This document shows positions 43,189 to 52,405 of a stretch of 64,000 nucleotides of DNA, piece after piece (the first letter of the stretch is position 1; every line of letters starts with the position of its first letter). The notes under the pieces are model-generated. The model was given only the letters and a program-made list of their open reading frames with translations. It had not been told where the DNA came from and searched no databases. Both the position numbers and the translations under genes were made by a program. The stretch is from Rhabdaerophilum sp. SD176 (GTDB lineage: Bacteria > Pseudomonadota > Alphaproteobacteria > Rhizobiales > Beijerinckiaceae): the NCBI RefSeq assembly GCF_030143245.1, contig NZ_JARJNS010000006.1, forward strand, positions 1 through 64,000, given 5' to 3'.

Positions 43189-44187
43189 GGAAACCCTGCC
43201 CTCCTGCACGGCATGGCAGGCAACACCGTCAAGCATTGCCGGCGGTTCGCGCTTGCACCGCTCGTTGGCGAGCGGGCAGCGCGGATGGAAGGTGCAGCCC
43301 GAAGGCGGGTTGATCGGATTCGGGATCTCCCCGGCCACCATCTGGCGCTGACGGCCGGTCATGCCAAGGTCAGGCACGGCATCCAGAAGCATGCGCGTGT
43401 AGGGATGGCGCGGCGCCGAGAAGAGCCGCTTGCCCTCGCTGATCTCAACCAGCCTGCCGAGATACATCACACCGATCCGGTCGGCCATATGCCGTACCAC
43501 GGCCAGGTTATGCGAGATGAAGAGATAGGTCAGGCCGAATTCCTTCTGCAGGTCCCGCATCAGGTTCAGGATCTGGGCCTGGACCGAGACATCGAGCGCG
43601 GAAGTCGGTTCGTCGCAGACAATGAATTCAGCGCTGGAGGCAAGCGCGCGGGCAATGGCAATGCGCTGGCGCTGGCCTCCCGAGAATTCATGCGGATATT
43701 TGCGGCCATCATCCGGGTGGAGGCCGACCAGCGTGAGCAACTCGCCGACACGGGCCGTCACCTGTTCGCCCTTCAGCAGGCCGAAAGCGTGGATCGGCTC
43801 TGCAATGATCCGCTCGACGCGCCAGCGCGGGTTGAGGCTGGCATAGGGATCCTGGAAGATCATCTGGATCCGCTTGCGCAACTGCTGCCGCGTCTGGCTG
43901 TCCTTCACATCCGTCATCGACACGCCGTCGATCAGCACCGAACCGGCAGTGACCGGCAGGAGCCCCACGGCCATCCGGGCCACGGTGGACTTTCCGGAGC
44001 CGGATTCCCCGACAAGGGCAAAGGTCTCGCCCCTGCGGATATCAAAGGACAGGCCATCCACGGCCTTGAGGAAAGCCTTCGGCTGGCGTTCGATCACCCG
44101 GTTGAGCCAGGGGCGCGAGACATCGAAGACGCGCTTGAGATCGCGCACTTCGACAAAGGTTTCACTGGGCTTCGTTTGCGCCATCAT
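43186..44187 (-). CDS. peptide-type ABC transporter ATPase (OppF-like), third system
   Basis: This 333-residue ATPase has Walker [10 protein letters not shown], the Q-loop IFQDPYASLNPRWRVE, signature SGGQRQRI, Walker B IVCDEPTSALDVS and FISHNLAVV, where Asn replaces the usual Asp after the switch histidine. The C-terminal Cys motif is GCTFHPRCPLANERC. ATG 44187 overlaps the OppD-like stop by four bases. It is the last gene of a five-gene minus-strand operon. Confidence 0.92.
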   Translation of the reverse strand: MMAQTKPSETFVEVRDLKRVFDVSRPWLNRVIERQPKAFLKAVDGLSFDIRRGETFALVGESGSGKSTVARMAVGLLPVTAGSVLIDGVSMTDVKDSQTRQQLRKRIQMIFQDPYASLNPRWRVERIIAEPIHAFGLLKGEQVTARVGELLTLVGLHPDDGRKYPHEFSGGQRQRIAIARALASSAEFIVCDEPTSALDVSVQAQILNLMRDLQKEFGLTYLFISHNLAVVRHMADRIGVMYLGRLVEISEGKRLFSAPRHPYTRMLLDAVPDLGMTGRQRQMVAGEIPNPINPPSGCTFHPRCPLANERCKREPPAMLDGVACHAVQEGRVS

Positions 44188-45203
44188 GAGGCGTTCTCGA
44201 CAGGGTTCCGGGTATAAAGATGGCAGGCGACGCGGTGACCGGGCATGAGCGGGGCCTCCCCTTCCAGCCCGAAACGCGGAATATCCGGATCCGGACGCTC
44301 GACCCGGCAACGGTCGAAGACGCGGTCGCAGCGCGGATTGAAGGCGCAACCCTGCGGGATATTCGACAGGCGCGGCATCGATCCGGGGATCTGGACCAAC
44401 CGATCCGCCTCGGCCTCGAGCGTGGGGATGGCCCCCATCAGGCCCTTCGCATAGGGGTGGAGCGGGTGCTTGACGACATCCCGAACCGGGCCGATCTCGG
44501 CGACGCGACCCGCATACATGACCGCCACGCGATCCGCAGTCTCGGCGATCACGCCCATATCATGCGTGACCAGCATGACGGCGGTGCCGCGCTCGCGGCA
44601 GAGCTTGCGGATGAGCGCGATGATCTGGGCCTGAACCGACACATCGAGCGCGGTTGTGGGTTCGTCCGCCACGATGAAATCCGGCTCGGCGCAGAGGGCA
44701 AGCGCGATCACCACGCGCTGGCGCATGCCGCCGGAGAATTCATGCGGATAGCCGTCGATCCGGCGCTCGGGCGCGGGAATGCCGACCTCGTTGAGGAGTT
44801 CGATCGCCCGGGCGCGGGCCGCTGCGGGCCCGAGATCGGTATGGGTGAGGATCGTCTCAACCAGTTGCTCGCCAACCCGGTAGAGCGGGTTGAGCGAAGT
44901 CAACGGATCCTGGAAGATCATGGCGATCTTCCGGCCCCGGATGCGGCGCAGGGATTCCGGGTCGAGATTGTCGATTCGCTGGCCATGCAGGCGGATCTCG
45001 CCGCCGGCAATGCGGCCGGGCGGTTCGATCAGGCCGATAATCGCCGAACCGGTGACGGACTTGCCGGCTCCGGATTCACCGACCACGCCCAGAACCTCGC
45101 CGGGCATGATATCGAAGGAGACGCCATCGATCGCGCGGAGGATGCCCTTGCGCGTGACGAATTCGACCCGGAGGTCACGGACGGAAATGACGGGTTCGGT
45201 CAT
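44184..45203 (-). CDS. peptide-type ABC transporter ATPase (OppD-like), third system
   Basis: This 339-residue ATPase has Walker [28 protein letters not shown], signature SGGMRQRV, Walker [14 protein letters not shown] and LVTHDMGVI. The C-terminal Cys motif is [15 protein letters not shown]. It starts three bases after the DppC-like stop and overlaps the OppF-like gene. Confidence 0.92.
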   Translation of the reverse strand: MTEPVISVRDLRVEFVTRKGILRAIDGVSFDIMPGEVLGVVGESGAGKSVTGSAIIGLIEPPGRIAGGEIRLHGQRIDNLDPESLRRIRGRKIAMIFQDPLTSLNPLYRVGEQLVETILTHTDLGPAAARARAIELLNEVGIPAPERRIDGYPHEFSGGMRQRVVIALALCAEPDFIVADEPTTALDVSVQAQIIALIRKLCRERGTAVMLVTHDMGVIAETADRVAVMYAGRVAEIGPVRDVVKHPLHPYAKGLMGAIPTLEAEADRLVQIPGSMPRLSNIPQGCAFNPRCDRVFDRCRVERPDPDIPRFGLEGEAPLMPGHRVACHLYTRNPVENAS

Positions 45204-45206
45204 TTC

Positions 45207-46172
45207 TCACCTCAGCCTGGGGTTGAGCGCATCGCGCAGCCAGTCGCCCAGCAGGTTCACCGCCAGCACAAGAATGGCGAGGGTGGCGCCCGGGAAGGCG
45301 ACGATCCACCAATCGCCGGAGAACAGGTACCTGTTGCCGATCGAGATCAGCGTGCCGAGCGAGGGCTGGGTCGGCGGCAGGCCGACCCCGAGGAAGGACA
45401 GGGTCGCCTCGGTGATCACGGCGAGGCCGAGATTGATCGTCAGGATGACAAGAACCGGCCCGATCACGTTCGGCAGAACATGCCGCAGCATGATGATGGG
45501 CGCCGGCAGGCCAACCAGCCGGGCGGCATGCACATAATCCTTGTTCTTCTCGACCAGCGTGGAGCCCCGGATCGTGCGGGCATATTGCACCCAGAACGAG
45601 AGTCCGATCGAGATGACCAGCACCGGAATGGCCGATTGCTCGCGCGGGAGGCCGCGGAACAGGCCCTGCGCAACCCCATCGATCAGCAGGGCGATGAGGA
45701 TGGCGGGGAACGTCAGCTGGACATCGGCGATGCGCATGATGATCGCGTCGATCCGGCCACCCATATAGCCCGCCACGAGGCCGAGGGTGATGCCGATGAC
45801 TGCAGCCAGCAGCACGCCGAGCCCGCCGACGGCCAGCGAGACGCGCAGCCCGTAGAGGATGGCGGAGAACATGTCGCGGCCCTGATCATCCGTGCCAATC
45901 ACGAAGCGCGGGTCCCCGCCCTGCTGCCATACCGGCGGGATCGAGGCATCCGAGAGAAACACCTTGGCCGGATCGAACGGGTCGAACGGCGCGATCAACG
46001 GTGCGAAGAGGGCACCGAAAAAGCACAGGAAGACGATTGTCGCCGCCACCATGGTGAGCTTTGACGAGCGGAAGCTATGGAGGATATCGGAATCGAGGAT
46101 CTTGCGGATCACGGGCGAGCCGGCGCCGCCGCCAACCAGCCCCTTCACCTCCTCGGGCGTGGGTGTGGGCAT
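45207..46172 (-). CDS. peptide-type ABC transporter permease (DppC-like), third system
   Basis: This 321-residue permease has a cytoplasmic N-terminus of about 40 residues (including GLVGGGAGSPVIRKIL) longer than that of the other two DppC-like proteins here. Helix 1, the VIGTDDQGRDMFSAILYGLR motif, the EAA region VEKNKDYVHAARLVGLPAP and ATLSFLGVGLPPTQPSLG follow. It lies three bases after the DppB-like stop. Confidence 0.92.
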   Translation of the reverse strand: MPTPTPEEVKGLVGGGAGSPVIRKILDSDILHSFRSSKLTMVAATIVFLCFFGALFAPLIAPFDPFDPAKVFLSDASIPPVWQQGGDPRFVIGTDDQGRDMFSAILYGLRVSLAVGGLGVLLAAVIGITLGLVAGYMGGRIDAIIMRIADVQLTFPAILIALLIDGVAQGLFRGLPREQSAIPVLVISIGLSFWVQYARTIRGSTLVEKNKDYVHAARLVGLPAPIIMLRHVLPNVIGPVLVILTINLGLAVITEATLSFLGVGLPPTQPSLGTLISIGNRYLFSGDWWIVAFPGATLAILVLAVNLLGDWLRDALNPRLR

Positions 46173-46175
46173 GAC

Positions 46176-47153
46176 TTAGCTCCTCATCGCGATGCGCAGG
46201 CGCGGATCCACCAGCCCGTAGGTCAGATCGACCAGCAGGTTGATGAGGACGAAAAGGAAGCCGATGAGCATGAGATAGGCCGCCATGATCGGGATATCGA
46301 CATTCTGCACCGCCTTCAGGAAGAGCAGGCCCATGCCGGGCCAGTTAAAGACGGTTTCGGTGATAATGGCGAAAGCAATGATCGAGCCAAGCTGAAGCCC
46401 GGCAATCGTGATGACCGGGATCAGCGTGTTTTTCAGCGCATGTCCGAAATGGATTGACCGGGTGCGAAGACCGCGGGCCTTGGCGAACTTGATATAGTCG
46501 GTCCGCATGACTTCCAGCATCTCGGCCCGGACCAGGCGCATGATCAGCGTCATCTGGAAAAGACCAAGCGTGATCGCCGGCAGGATCAGGGCTCTCAACC
46601 CGGAGGTTGTGAGAAAGCCGGTTGTCCACCAGTCGCCAAATTTCACGACCTGCCCGCGTCCGTTTGACGGCAGCCAGCCGAGCACGACCGCGAAAAGGTA
46701 GATCAGCAGGATGCCGATCAGGAAGGTGGGCAGGCTGACGCCGATCAGCGAGATCGCCTGAAAGATCTGGGCAAGCCAGGAATCCCGGCGCAGGGCGCAA
46801 TAGACACCCATGATGAGCCCGACAAACAGGGCGAAAGCCGCAGCGGTGAAGGCGAGTTCCAGCGTGGCAGGCGCCCGCTCTGCCAGAAGCTGCGTCACCG
46901 GCTGGCGGAACTGATAGGACACACCGAAATTGAAATGCAGGGCATTCCAGATGAAACGCCCGAACTGGACAATGGTGGGGTCATTCAGGCCAAGGGATTC
47001 ACGCAGCCGCGCCACCTCATCCTGCGGCGTATCCACGCCGACCATCTGGTTCACCGGGTCGCCGACAAAGCGGAACATCAGGAATGCAATCAGCGCGACC
47101 GCCAGCATGACGGCCGCCGATTGCATGATGCGCCGGATCACGAACGCGAGCAT
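46176..47153 (-). CDS. peptide-type ABC transporter permease (DppB-like), third system
   Basis: This 325-residue permease carries six helices, with SLGLNDPTIVQFGRFIWN, SYQFRQPVTQLLAERAP and the EAA loop RAEMLEVMRTDYIKFAKARG, then ETVFNWPGMGLLFLKAV. It is separated from the upstream binding-protein gene by 83 bases that hold a strong terminator. Confidence 0.92.
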   Translation of the reverse strand: MLAFVIRRIMQSAAVMLAVALIAFLMFRFVGDPVNQMVGVDTPQDEVARLRESLGLNDPTIVQFGRFIWNALHFNFGVSYQFRQPVTQLLAERAPATLELAFTAAAFALFVGLIMGVYCALRRDSWLAQIFQAISLIGVSLPTFLIGILLIYLFAVVLGWLPSNGRGQVVKFGDWWTTGFLTTSGLRALILPAITLGLFQMTLIMRLVRAEMLEVMRTDYIKFAKARGLRTRSIHFGHALKNTLIPVITIAGLQLGSIIAFAIITETVFNWPGMGLLFLKAVQNVDIPIMAAYLMLIGFLFVLINLLVDLTYGLVDPRLRIAMRS

Positions 47154-47187
47154 GCAACGGTTCCAATTCTTGCGGAAAGGCCTGGAT

Positions 47188-47223
47188 CAAAAAAGAAAGG
47201 GGCGGCAGGAAAAGGCCGCCCCT
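47188..47223 (-). terminator. strong intrinsic terminator between binding protein and permeases
   Basis: On the minus strand AGGGGCGGC and GCCGCCCCT form a perfect 9-bp stem around an 8-base loop, followed by TTTCTTTTTT. It starts 14 bases after the stop of the binding-protein gene. It should let the binding protein be expressed well above the permease and ATPase genes. Confidence 0.88.
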
Positions 47224-47236
47224 CGGGTTGACCAGG

Positions 47237-48832
47237 TCAGTTCTTCTTCGCCCAGTAGAGCAGGACCGAGTTGTCGGCACGCTGCGACAGCTCGACCTTG
47301 TTGGAAACGCCCCAGCTGAGGGCCTGCTGGTGCAGCGGAACATAGCCGAACTCGCCGGTCGTGATCTGGAAGGCTTCCTTGATCATGGCGTCGCGCTTCA
47401 CCGGATCGCTCTCGACAAGGATCTTGTCGGTCAGCTCGTCGACTTTCTTGTTGCAATAGCCGCCGAGATTGGCCTCGCCGCGCGGAGATCCAGCGGAACG
47501 GCAGCCATGGATGTCATGCAAGACATTGTGGCTATCGAAGGTGCCCGGGGTCCAGCCGAGCAGATAGAACGAGGTCTTGTAGCCACCCGACTTCAGCACC
47601 TTGGCGAAATATTGCGCCTTGGGCTGGGCATTCAGGTTCACCTTCACGCCGATCCGGGCCAGCATGCCGACGACGGCCTGGCAGATCTGGCCGTCATTGA
47701 CGTAACGGTCGTTCGGGCAATCCATCCCCACTTCGAAGCCATTCGGATAGCCGGCATCGGCCAAGAGCTTCTTCGCTGCTTCCGGATCGAATTTCGGGCT
47801 GGTGAAGTCCTTCGAATGGGTGAAAAGCGACGGAGCAATCATCAAGGCCGACGGGGTCGACAGGTTGCGCATGACGCGCGTCTTGATGGTCTCCTTGTCG
47901 ACGGCCATGTTGAAAGCCTGCCGGACGCGGACATCCTTGAAGGGGTTCTTGCCCTTCACGTTCGATTCAAGGAGCTCATCGCGGATCTGGTCGAACCCGA
48001 GAAAGATCGTGCGGAGTTCCGGCCCGGCCAGAACCTTTGCACTGGTGGAGGAATTCACACGGGCGATATCCTGCACCGGAACCGGCTCGATGACATCGAC
48101 TTCACCCGACAGGAGCGCTGCCACGCGGGTGGCATCGTTCGGAATCGGCGTGAAGATGATCTCGTCGAGATTGTGCTCTTTCTTGCCCCACCAGGCGGCG
48201 TTCGCCTTGAAGACGGTCTTCACGCCCGGCTGGTGGCTCTCGATCCGGAACGGGCCCGTTCCGTTGGTATTGAGCGAGGCGTGGCTCGGTGTGGTCGCGG
48301 CAGCCGGCGTCGGGGTGACGGCGTTGTTCGCCTCGGCCCACTTCTTCGACATGATGTACCAGGTATCCCACTGGGCATGCATGATCGGGTTCGGACCCTC
48401 GAGCTGGACCTCAACCGTGTGGTCGTCGATCTTCACGAACTTCGCGCCCTTGGGAACGCGCGTCTGGAAATTCGAGCCGTTGGCGCGGACGCGCTCCGCC
48501 GAGAAGATCACGTCGTCAGCGGTGAAGGGCTCGCCGTTGTGGAACTTCACGCCCTTGCGCAGATAGAACCGCCAGCGCTTGGCACCGTCGAGCACTTCCC
48601 AGCGCTCGGCCAGTCCCGGGCCGATCTTCAGGTCCTTGCCGCGCGAGGTCAGGCCCTCATAGACATGGCCAAGATGGGCATTCGCCGTGGTTTCGTTGAG
48701 CGTGTAGGGGTCGAGCGACTTCAGGTCGCCCTGATTGGCATAACGAAGTGTCACCGCATGAGCCGGCGACAGAGCCACCGACAACGCGATGGCCGCACCG
48801 GCGGCCAGCAGAAATTTCCGAAGATTCATCAC
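47237..48832 (-). CDS. ABC transporter substrate-binding protein, family 5, third system
   Basis: This 531-residue periplasmic protein has a signal peptide of about 26 residues (MNLRKFLLAAGAAIALSVAL, cleavage after SPAHA). The mature start VTLRYANQGDLKSLDPYTLN and WRFYLRKGVKFHNGEPFTA mark family 5. HDIHGCRSAGSPRGEANLGGY near 445 is a Cys-containing segment seen in one group of these proteins; a second Cys follows in GYCNKK. It is the first gene of the third Opp-type operon. Ligand unknown. Confidence 0.9.
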   Translation of the reverse strand: MMNLRKFLLAAGAAIALSVALSPAHAVTLRYANQGDLKSLDPYTLNETTANAHLGHVYEGLTSRGKDLKIGPGLAERWEVLDGAKRWRFYLRKGVKFHNGEPFTADDVIFSAERVRANGSNFQTRVPKGAKFVKIDDHTVEVQLEGPNPIMHAQWDTWYIMSKKWAEANNAVTPTPAAATTPSHASLNTNGTGPFRIESHQPGVKTVFKANAAWWGKKEHNLDEIIFTPIPNDATRVAALLSGEVDVIEPVPVQDIARVNSSTSAKVLAGPELRTIFLGFDQIRDELLESNVKGKNPFKDVRVRQAFNMAVDKETIKTRVMRNLSTPSALMIAPSLFTHSKDFTSPKFDPEAAKKLLADAGYPNGFEVGMDCPNDRYVNDGQICQAVVGMLARIGVKVNLNAQPKAQYFAKVLKSGGYKTSFYLLGWTPGTFDSHNVLHDIHGCRSAGSPRGEANLGGYCNKKVDELTDKILVESDPVKRDAMIKEAFQITTGEFGYVPLHQQALSWGVSNKVELSQRADNSVLLYWAKKN

Positions 48833-49025
48833 AACTCTCCCTTGTCACCGGCCGCCGCTGCGAAGAACGGCCGGGCTGTTGGTAGCGCAAGTCGACCGTT
48901 TTGCCCCGGTAAAATCAAGCGGATTCTCCGGAACCTGCGAATGAACCGTTCGAACCGGCAAAACGGGTGCATAACCGGGCGCCGAACCACGCCAGCGGTG
49001 GCCGGGGCTGCTTGCCTGCAGGAAA

Positions 49026-49065
49026 CTGTGCGCCGCCGCACAGCACCGCTTTGTGCGCCGGCGCA
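49026..49065. promoter_or_regulatory. twin GC-rich palindromes before the cyclase gene
   Basis: CTGTGCG-CCGC-CGCACAG (49026-49043) and TGCGCC-GGCGCA (49054-49065) share the core TGTGCGCCGsCGCA and repeat at a 25-base interval. They end 45 bases before the cyclase start and 190 bases from the divergent binding-protein gene, a good position for a dimeric repressor. Confidence 0.45.
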
Positions 49066-49110
49066 TGGTGTGGCACCTTGAACCCTCGTTGAGCGCCATG
49101 ACATGTGGCG

Positions 49111-51099
49111 ATGGCGGAGCAGCGGAACGTGAAGCGCAAGATCACAGCCATCATGGCGGCGGATGTCGCCGAATATACCCGCCTGATCTCGGAGGACGAG
49201 GAAGAGACGCTGGCGCGGCTCGAATCGTACCGCACGGTCTTCGATGATTTCGTGAAGCGGGCCGGCGGCCGGATTTTCAACACGGCCGGCGACGGCGTGA
49301 TGTGCGAATTCCCGAGCGCGGTCGAGGCAACCCGCTGTGCGATCGATATCCAGGAATCGCTGCGGACACGGAACATGGCCTTCCCGGCCAGCCGGCAGAT
49401 GCATTTCCGCATCGGCATCTCCATTGGCGACGTGGTGGAGCGCGACGGCGACCTCCTGGGTGATGGCGTGAATATCGCCGCGCGGCTGCAGAGCCTTGCC
49501 GAACCCGGGAGCATCTGCGTCTCGCGTAACGTGCACGAGGCGGTGACGAACAAGATCTCCGTGCCCTTTCGCGATCTCGGCAGCCGCGAGGTCAAGAACC
49601 TGCCGCATCCCGTCCACGCCTTCCAGATCGAGATGGGCCCGCGCGACAAGATGGCCGCCATTGCAGCTGCCCGGTCGGCCCCCAAGGCAGACAAGGCAAC
49701 CCTGCCCGTCGGGGCCTTCGTGGCCGGCGCGGCCGCCCTGGCCATCGGCGTGGCGGCCGGCGCCTTCCTGATGGGGCGCGACCGCGGTAGCCCTCCGGCG
49801 CCTGCACCGCAACTCGCCCAGCCCGTTCCGGCTCCCGTTCCGGCAGCGCCTCCGCCATCAGCCGAACCGCCGAAGCCGCAGCAACAGGCAAGCGTCGTCG
49901 TGACGGAAAACCTGACGCCGGCCGAGGCTTTCGACCGGCTGGCAAAATCCGGCGGGATCGTCCGCGATCCAAAGACGGCGCCGGAACTCTATCATAATGC
50001 GCGCTCGTTCGAGGCCCGCGGCGAAGCTGCGGCAGCGCGGCGGGACTATCTCGCCTTTGCAGGCCTCGGTACAGACCATCTCGATCCGCTGATGCGCCTG
50101 GCCAGCCTCATCCGCACGCAGGATGGCCGGGCCGGTGCGCGCGAAGTTTTTGCTGAACTCTCGAAGGGCAAGGGCCGGGCGGCAGCGCTGGTCCATATCC
50201 TGCAGTTCGAGGGTGTCGAGCGGCAGACGCGCCTTGGCGCCTTTGCCGAAGCGAACCCGGATTACGCGCCCGTCCATGCCCTTATCGCGCAGGAATTCGG
50301 CGAGGACCGCCAGAACGGGCAGACGATCGATGACCGGCGCCGTGAGTTGGCGGCCACCGAGCGTTTCCTGCTCGCCGAACGCGAGGGCAAGCTGGTGCCG
50401 TTCTTCCTGGACCAGAGCGTTCTGGCGCAATGGATCGAACGCGCCCAAAAGCGGGAGGCCGTTCTCAAGGCCTTCTTCGCCGACGGGCGCGACCAGCCCG
50501 GCCTGATCTTCATGCGCCACAATGCCGGGTGGATCGCAACCATCACCGTTCCCGAGGCGGCTTCCCGAATCGAGGTCAAGCTGGGGAATGCGTCGGAATT
50601 CAAGCCGACCGGCATGTTGGCGAATATCGATCCACGCACGGGCAAGCCGATGGCCAATCCGAGCTTCGAGATGCCGCCGAACCAAAACGCGACGGATATC
50701 GCGCTGCGCTATCTCGACGCCAATGGTGTCACGAGCCCGGTCAGCGTGAAGCGCTTCGACCCGCGCGAGAGCCTGATCCGGGGCATGCGCGACATTCTCG
50801 ACCGGTTCTCGACCAGCTGGCTCGCCTTCGGGACGGGGCATAACCAGCACCTGCTCTACTACACCCACCTCGTGAGCTATCGCTGCGCGATCCGGAAGGT
50901 GGAGATCGGGTTCAATGGCGACACACCGGCCCAGGCGATCGAGCTGCCGCCGTGCGACGAGGCCAACCCGCATGCGATCCCATCGAATTCCCTCCCCTTC
51001 CTTCGGATCCGCCCGGATATCGAGAGCGCGACGATCCGCCTCACTTTTGTCGGTGGCGATGTATCGGAGGTGAAGACCTTCCAGCGCCCGAAGCCCTGA
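49111..51099 (+). CDS. membrane-anchored class III nucleotide cyclase
   Basis: This protein of 662 residues should make cAMP or cGMP. The class III catalytic domain is N-terminal (residues 10-175), with metal ligands Asp18 and Asp61, the adenine-contact Asp114, and transition-state Asn121 and Arg125 (DGVNIAARLQ). The substrate-selecting lysine is replaced by Asn57 (IFNTAGD), as in many rhizobial cyclases. A single membrane helix at 199-221 is followed by a Pro/Ala linker to about 255. The rest, about 400 residues, has a helical-repeat-like part and a beta-rich end and would face the periplasm. ATG 49111 and GTG 49105 are both possible starts; neither has a clear ribosome site. Confidence 0.85.
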   Translation: MAEQRNVKRKITAIMAADVAEYTRLISEDEEETLARLESYRTVFDDFVKRAGGRIFNTAGDGVMCEFPSAVEATRCAIDIQESLRTRNMAFPASRQMHFRIGISIGDVVERDGDLLGDGVNIAARLQSLAEPGSICVSRNVHEAVTNKISVPFRDLGSREVKNLPHPVHAFQIEMGPRDKMAAIAAARSAPKADKATLPVGAFVAGAAALAIGVAAGAFLMGRDRGSPPAPAPQLAQPVPAPVPAAPPPSAEPPKPQQQASVVVTENLTPAEAFDRLAKSGGIVRDPKTAPELYHNARSFEARGEAAAARRDYLAFAGLGTDHLDPLMRLASLIRTQDGRAGAREVFAELSKGKGRAAALVHILQFEGVERQTRLGAFAEANPDYAPVHALIAQEFGEDRQNGQTIDDRRRELAATERFLLAEREGKLVPFFLDQSVLAQWIERAQKREAVLKAFFADGRDQPGLIFMRHNAGWIATITVPEAASRIEVKLGNASEFKPTGMLANIDPRTGKPMANPSFEMPPNQNATDIALRYLDANGVTSPVSVKRFDPRESLIRGMRDILDRFSTSWLAFGTGHNQHLLYYTHLVSYRCAIRKVEIGFNGDTPAQAIELPPCDEANPHAIPSNSLPFLRIRPDIESATIRLTFVGGDVSEVKTFQRPKP

Positions 51100-51186
51100 A
51101 ATCGCGCCGCTCTGTCAGGCAGGAGACTTGTCAGCGCGCCGGCATCCATGTTCGATCCTGGCATCCTGCCAGCCGAGAGGGCTTCC

Positions 51187-52320
51187 ATGCTGCCGACCGA
51201 CGACCAGATCATGATCCGCGACATGGCGCGCGATTTCGCGCGCGAGCAGATCAAGCCTTTCGCCGCCGATTGGGACCGCGAGAAGCGCTTTCCGCGCGAG
51301 ACGCTCTCGGCCATGGGCGAATTGGGCTTTCTCGGCATGCTGGTCGAGGAGGAATGGGGCGGCTCGGCCGTAGGCGATGTCGCCTATGCCATGGCTCTGG
51401 AGGAAATCGCGGCCGGAGATGGCTCGGTCTCGACCATCATGAGCGTGCATAATTCGGTTGGCTGCAAGCCGATTGCCACGTTCGGCACGCCGGCACAGAA
51501 GGAGCAGTTCCTCCGACCGCTGGCTTCCGGGCAATGGATCGGCGGCTTTGCGCTGACCGAGCCGCAGGCCGGTTCAGACGCCTCCGCGCTGAAAACCCGC
51601 GCCCGCGCGGATGGAAACGCCCATTACGTCATCAGCGGGACGAAGCAATTCATTACCTCGGGCAAGAACGCGAATGTCGTCATCGTCTTCGCCGTGACAA
51701 ACCCCGATGCGGGCAAGAAGGGCATTTCGGCCTTCATCGTGCCGACGGATACGCCGGGCTACACGATCGGGCGCGTCGAGGACAAGCTTGGCCAGCATGC
51801 CTCGGATACATGCCAGCTCATCTTCGAGGATATGCGCATTCCCGCCGAATACCGGCTGGGCGAGGAAGGTGAAGGCTATCGGATCGCCCTGTCCAATCTC
51901 GAGGGCGGGCGGATCGGCATTGCCTCGCAGGCCGTGGGCATGGCGCAGGCGGCGCTGGATGCCGCAACCGCCTATGCCAAGGAGCGCGAGACCTTCGGCC
52001 GCAAGCTGTTCGAGCATCAGGCCATCGCCTTCAAACTGGCCGACATGCTGGTGCAGATCCATGCCGCCCGGCAGATGGTGATGCATGCTGCGGCCCTGCG
52101 GGAATCCGGCAAGCCCGCGCTGAACGAAGCCTCGATGGCCAAGCTCTTCGCCTCGGAAATGGCGGAACGCGTGGCTTCGACCGCGATCCAGATTTTCGGT
52201 GGCTATGGCTATCTGGCGGATTTCCCGGTGGAGCGGATCTATCGCGATGTCCGCGTCTGCCAGATCTATGAGGGCGCCTCGGATATCCAGCGGATGCTGA
52301 TCGCCCGCAGCCTTGCATAA
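51187..52320 (+). CDS. acyl-CoA dehydrogenase
   Basis: This 377-residue FAD enzyme introduces a double bond into acyl-CoA. It has the full set of short/branched-chain ACAD blocks: [73 protein letters not shown] and the catalytic Glu362 in [11 protein letters not shown]. It therefore performs ordinary dehydrogenation, unlike the Asp-bearing ACAD at 33754. ATG 51187 has GAGAGGG six bases upstream; reading from 51148 is less likely. A racemase-like gene follows 85 bases later, which fits branched-chain acyl-CoA oxidation. Confidence 0.9.
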   Translation: MLPTDDQIMIRDMARDFAREQIKPFAADWDREKRFPRETLSAMGELGFLGMLVEEEWGGSAVGDVAYAMALEEIAAGDGSVSTIMSVHNSVGCKPIATFGTPAQKEQFLRPLASGQWIGGFALTEPQAGSDASALKTRARADGNAHYVISGTKQFITSGKNANVVIVFAVTNPDAGKKGISAFIVPTDTPGYTIGRVEDKLGQHASDTCQLIFEDMRIPAEYRLGEEGEGYRIALSNLEGGRIGIASQAVGMAQAALDAATAYAKERETFGRKLFEHQAIAFKLADMLVQIHAARQMVMHAAALRESGKPALNEASMAKLFASEMAERVASTAIQIFGGYGYLADFPVERIYRDVRVCQIYEGASDIQRMLIARSLA

Positions 52321-52341
52321 GCCCTGCTGATATTCTGATTC

Positions 52342-52360
52342 ATCGCCTTCAGGAGGCGAT
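52342..52360 (+). terminator. stem-loop between the acyl-CoA dehydrogenase and racemase-like genes
   Basis: ATCGCCT and AGGCGAT form a perfect 7-bp stem around TCAGG, 21 bases after the stop. No T-run follows, so it may be a weak terminator or an RNA-stabilising hairpin. Confidence 0.35.
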
Positions 52361-52405
52361 TCAACACGTTGCGGACCTGATTCCGTTTCCGGAGCCAAGC
52401 TTCTG

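Noticed and set aside
44220-46064. A 614-codon plus-strand frame
   Set aside because: It is antisense to the third system's OppD-like and DppC-like genes; Asp/Arg/Gly-rich nonsense sequence.
47228-49081. A 617-codon plus-strand frame
   Set aside because: It mirrors the third family 5 binding protein, which has a signal peptide and clear motifs on the other strand.
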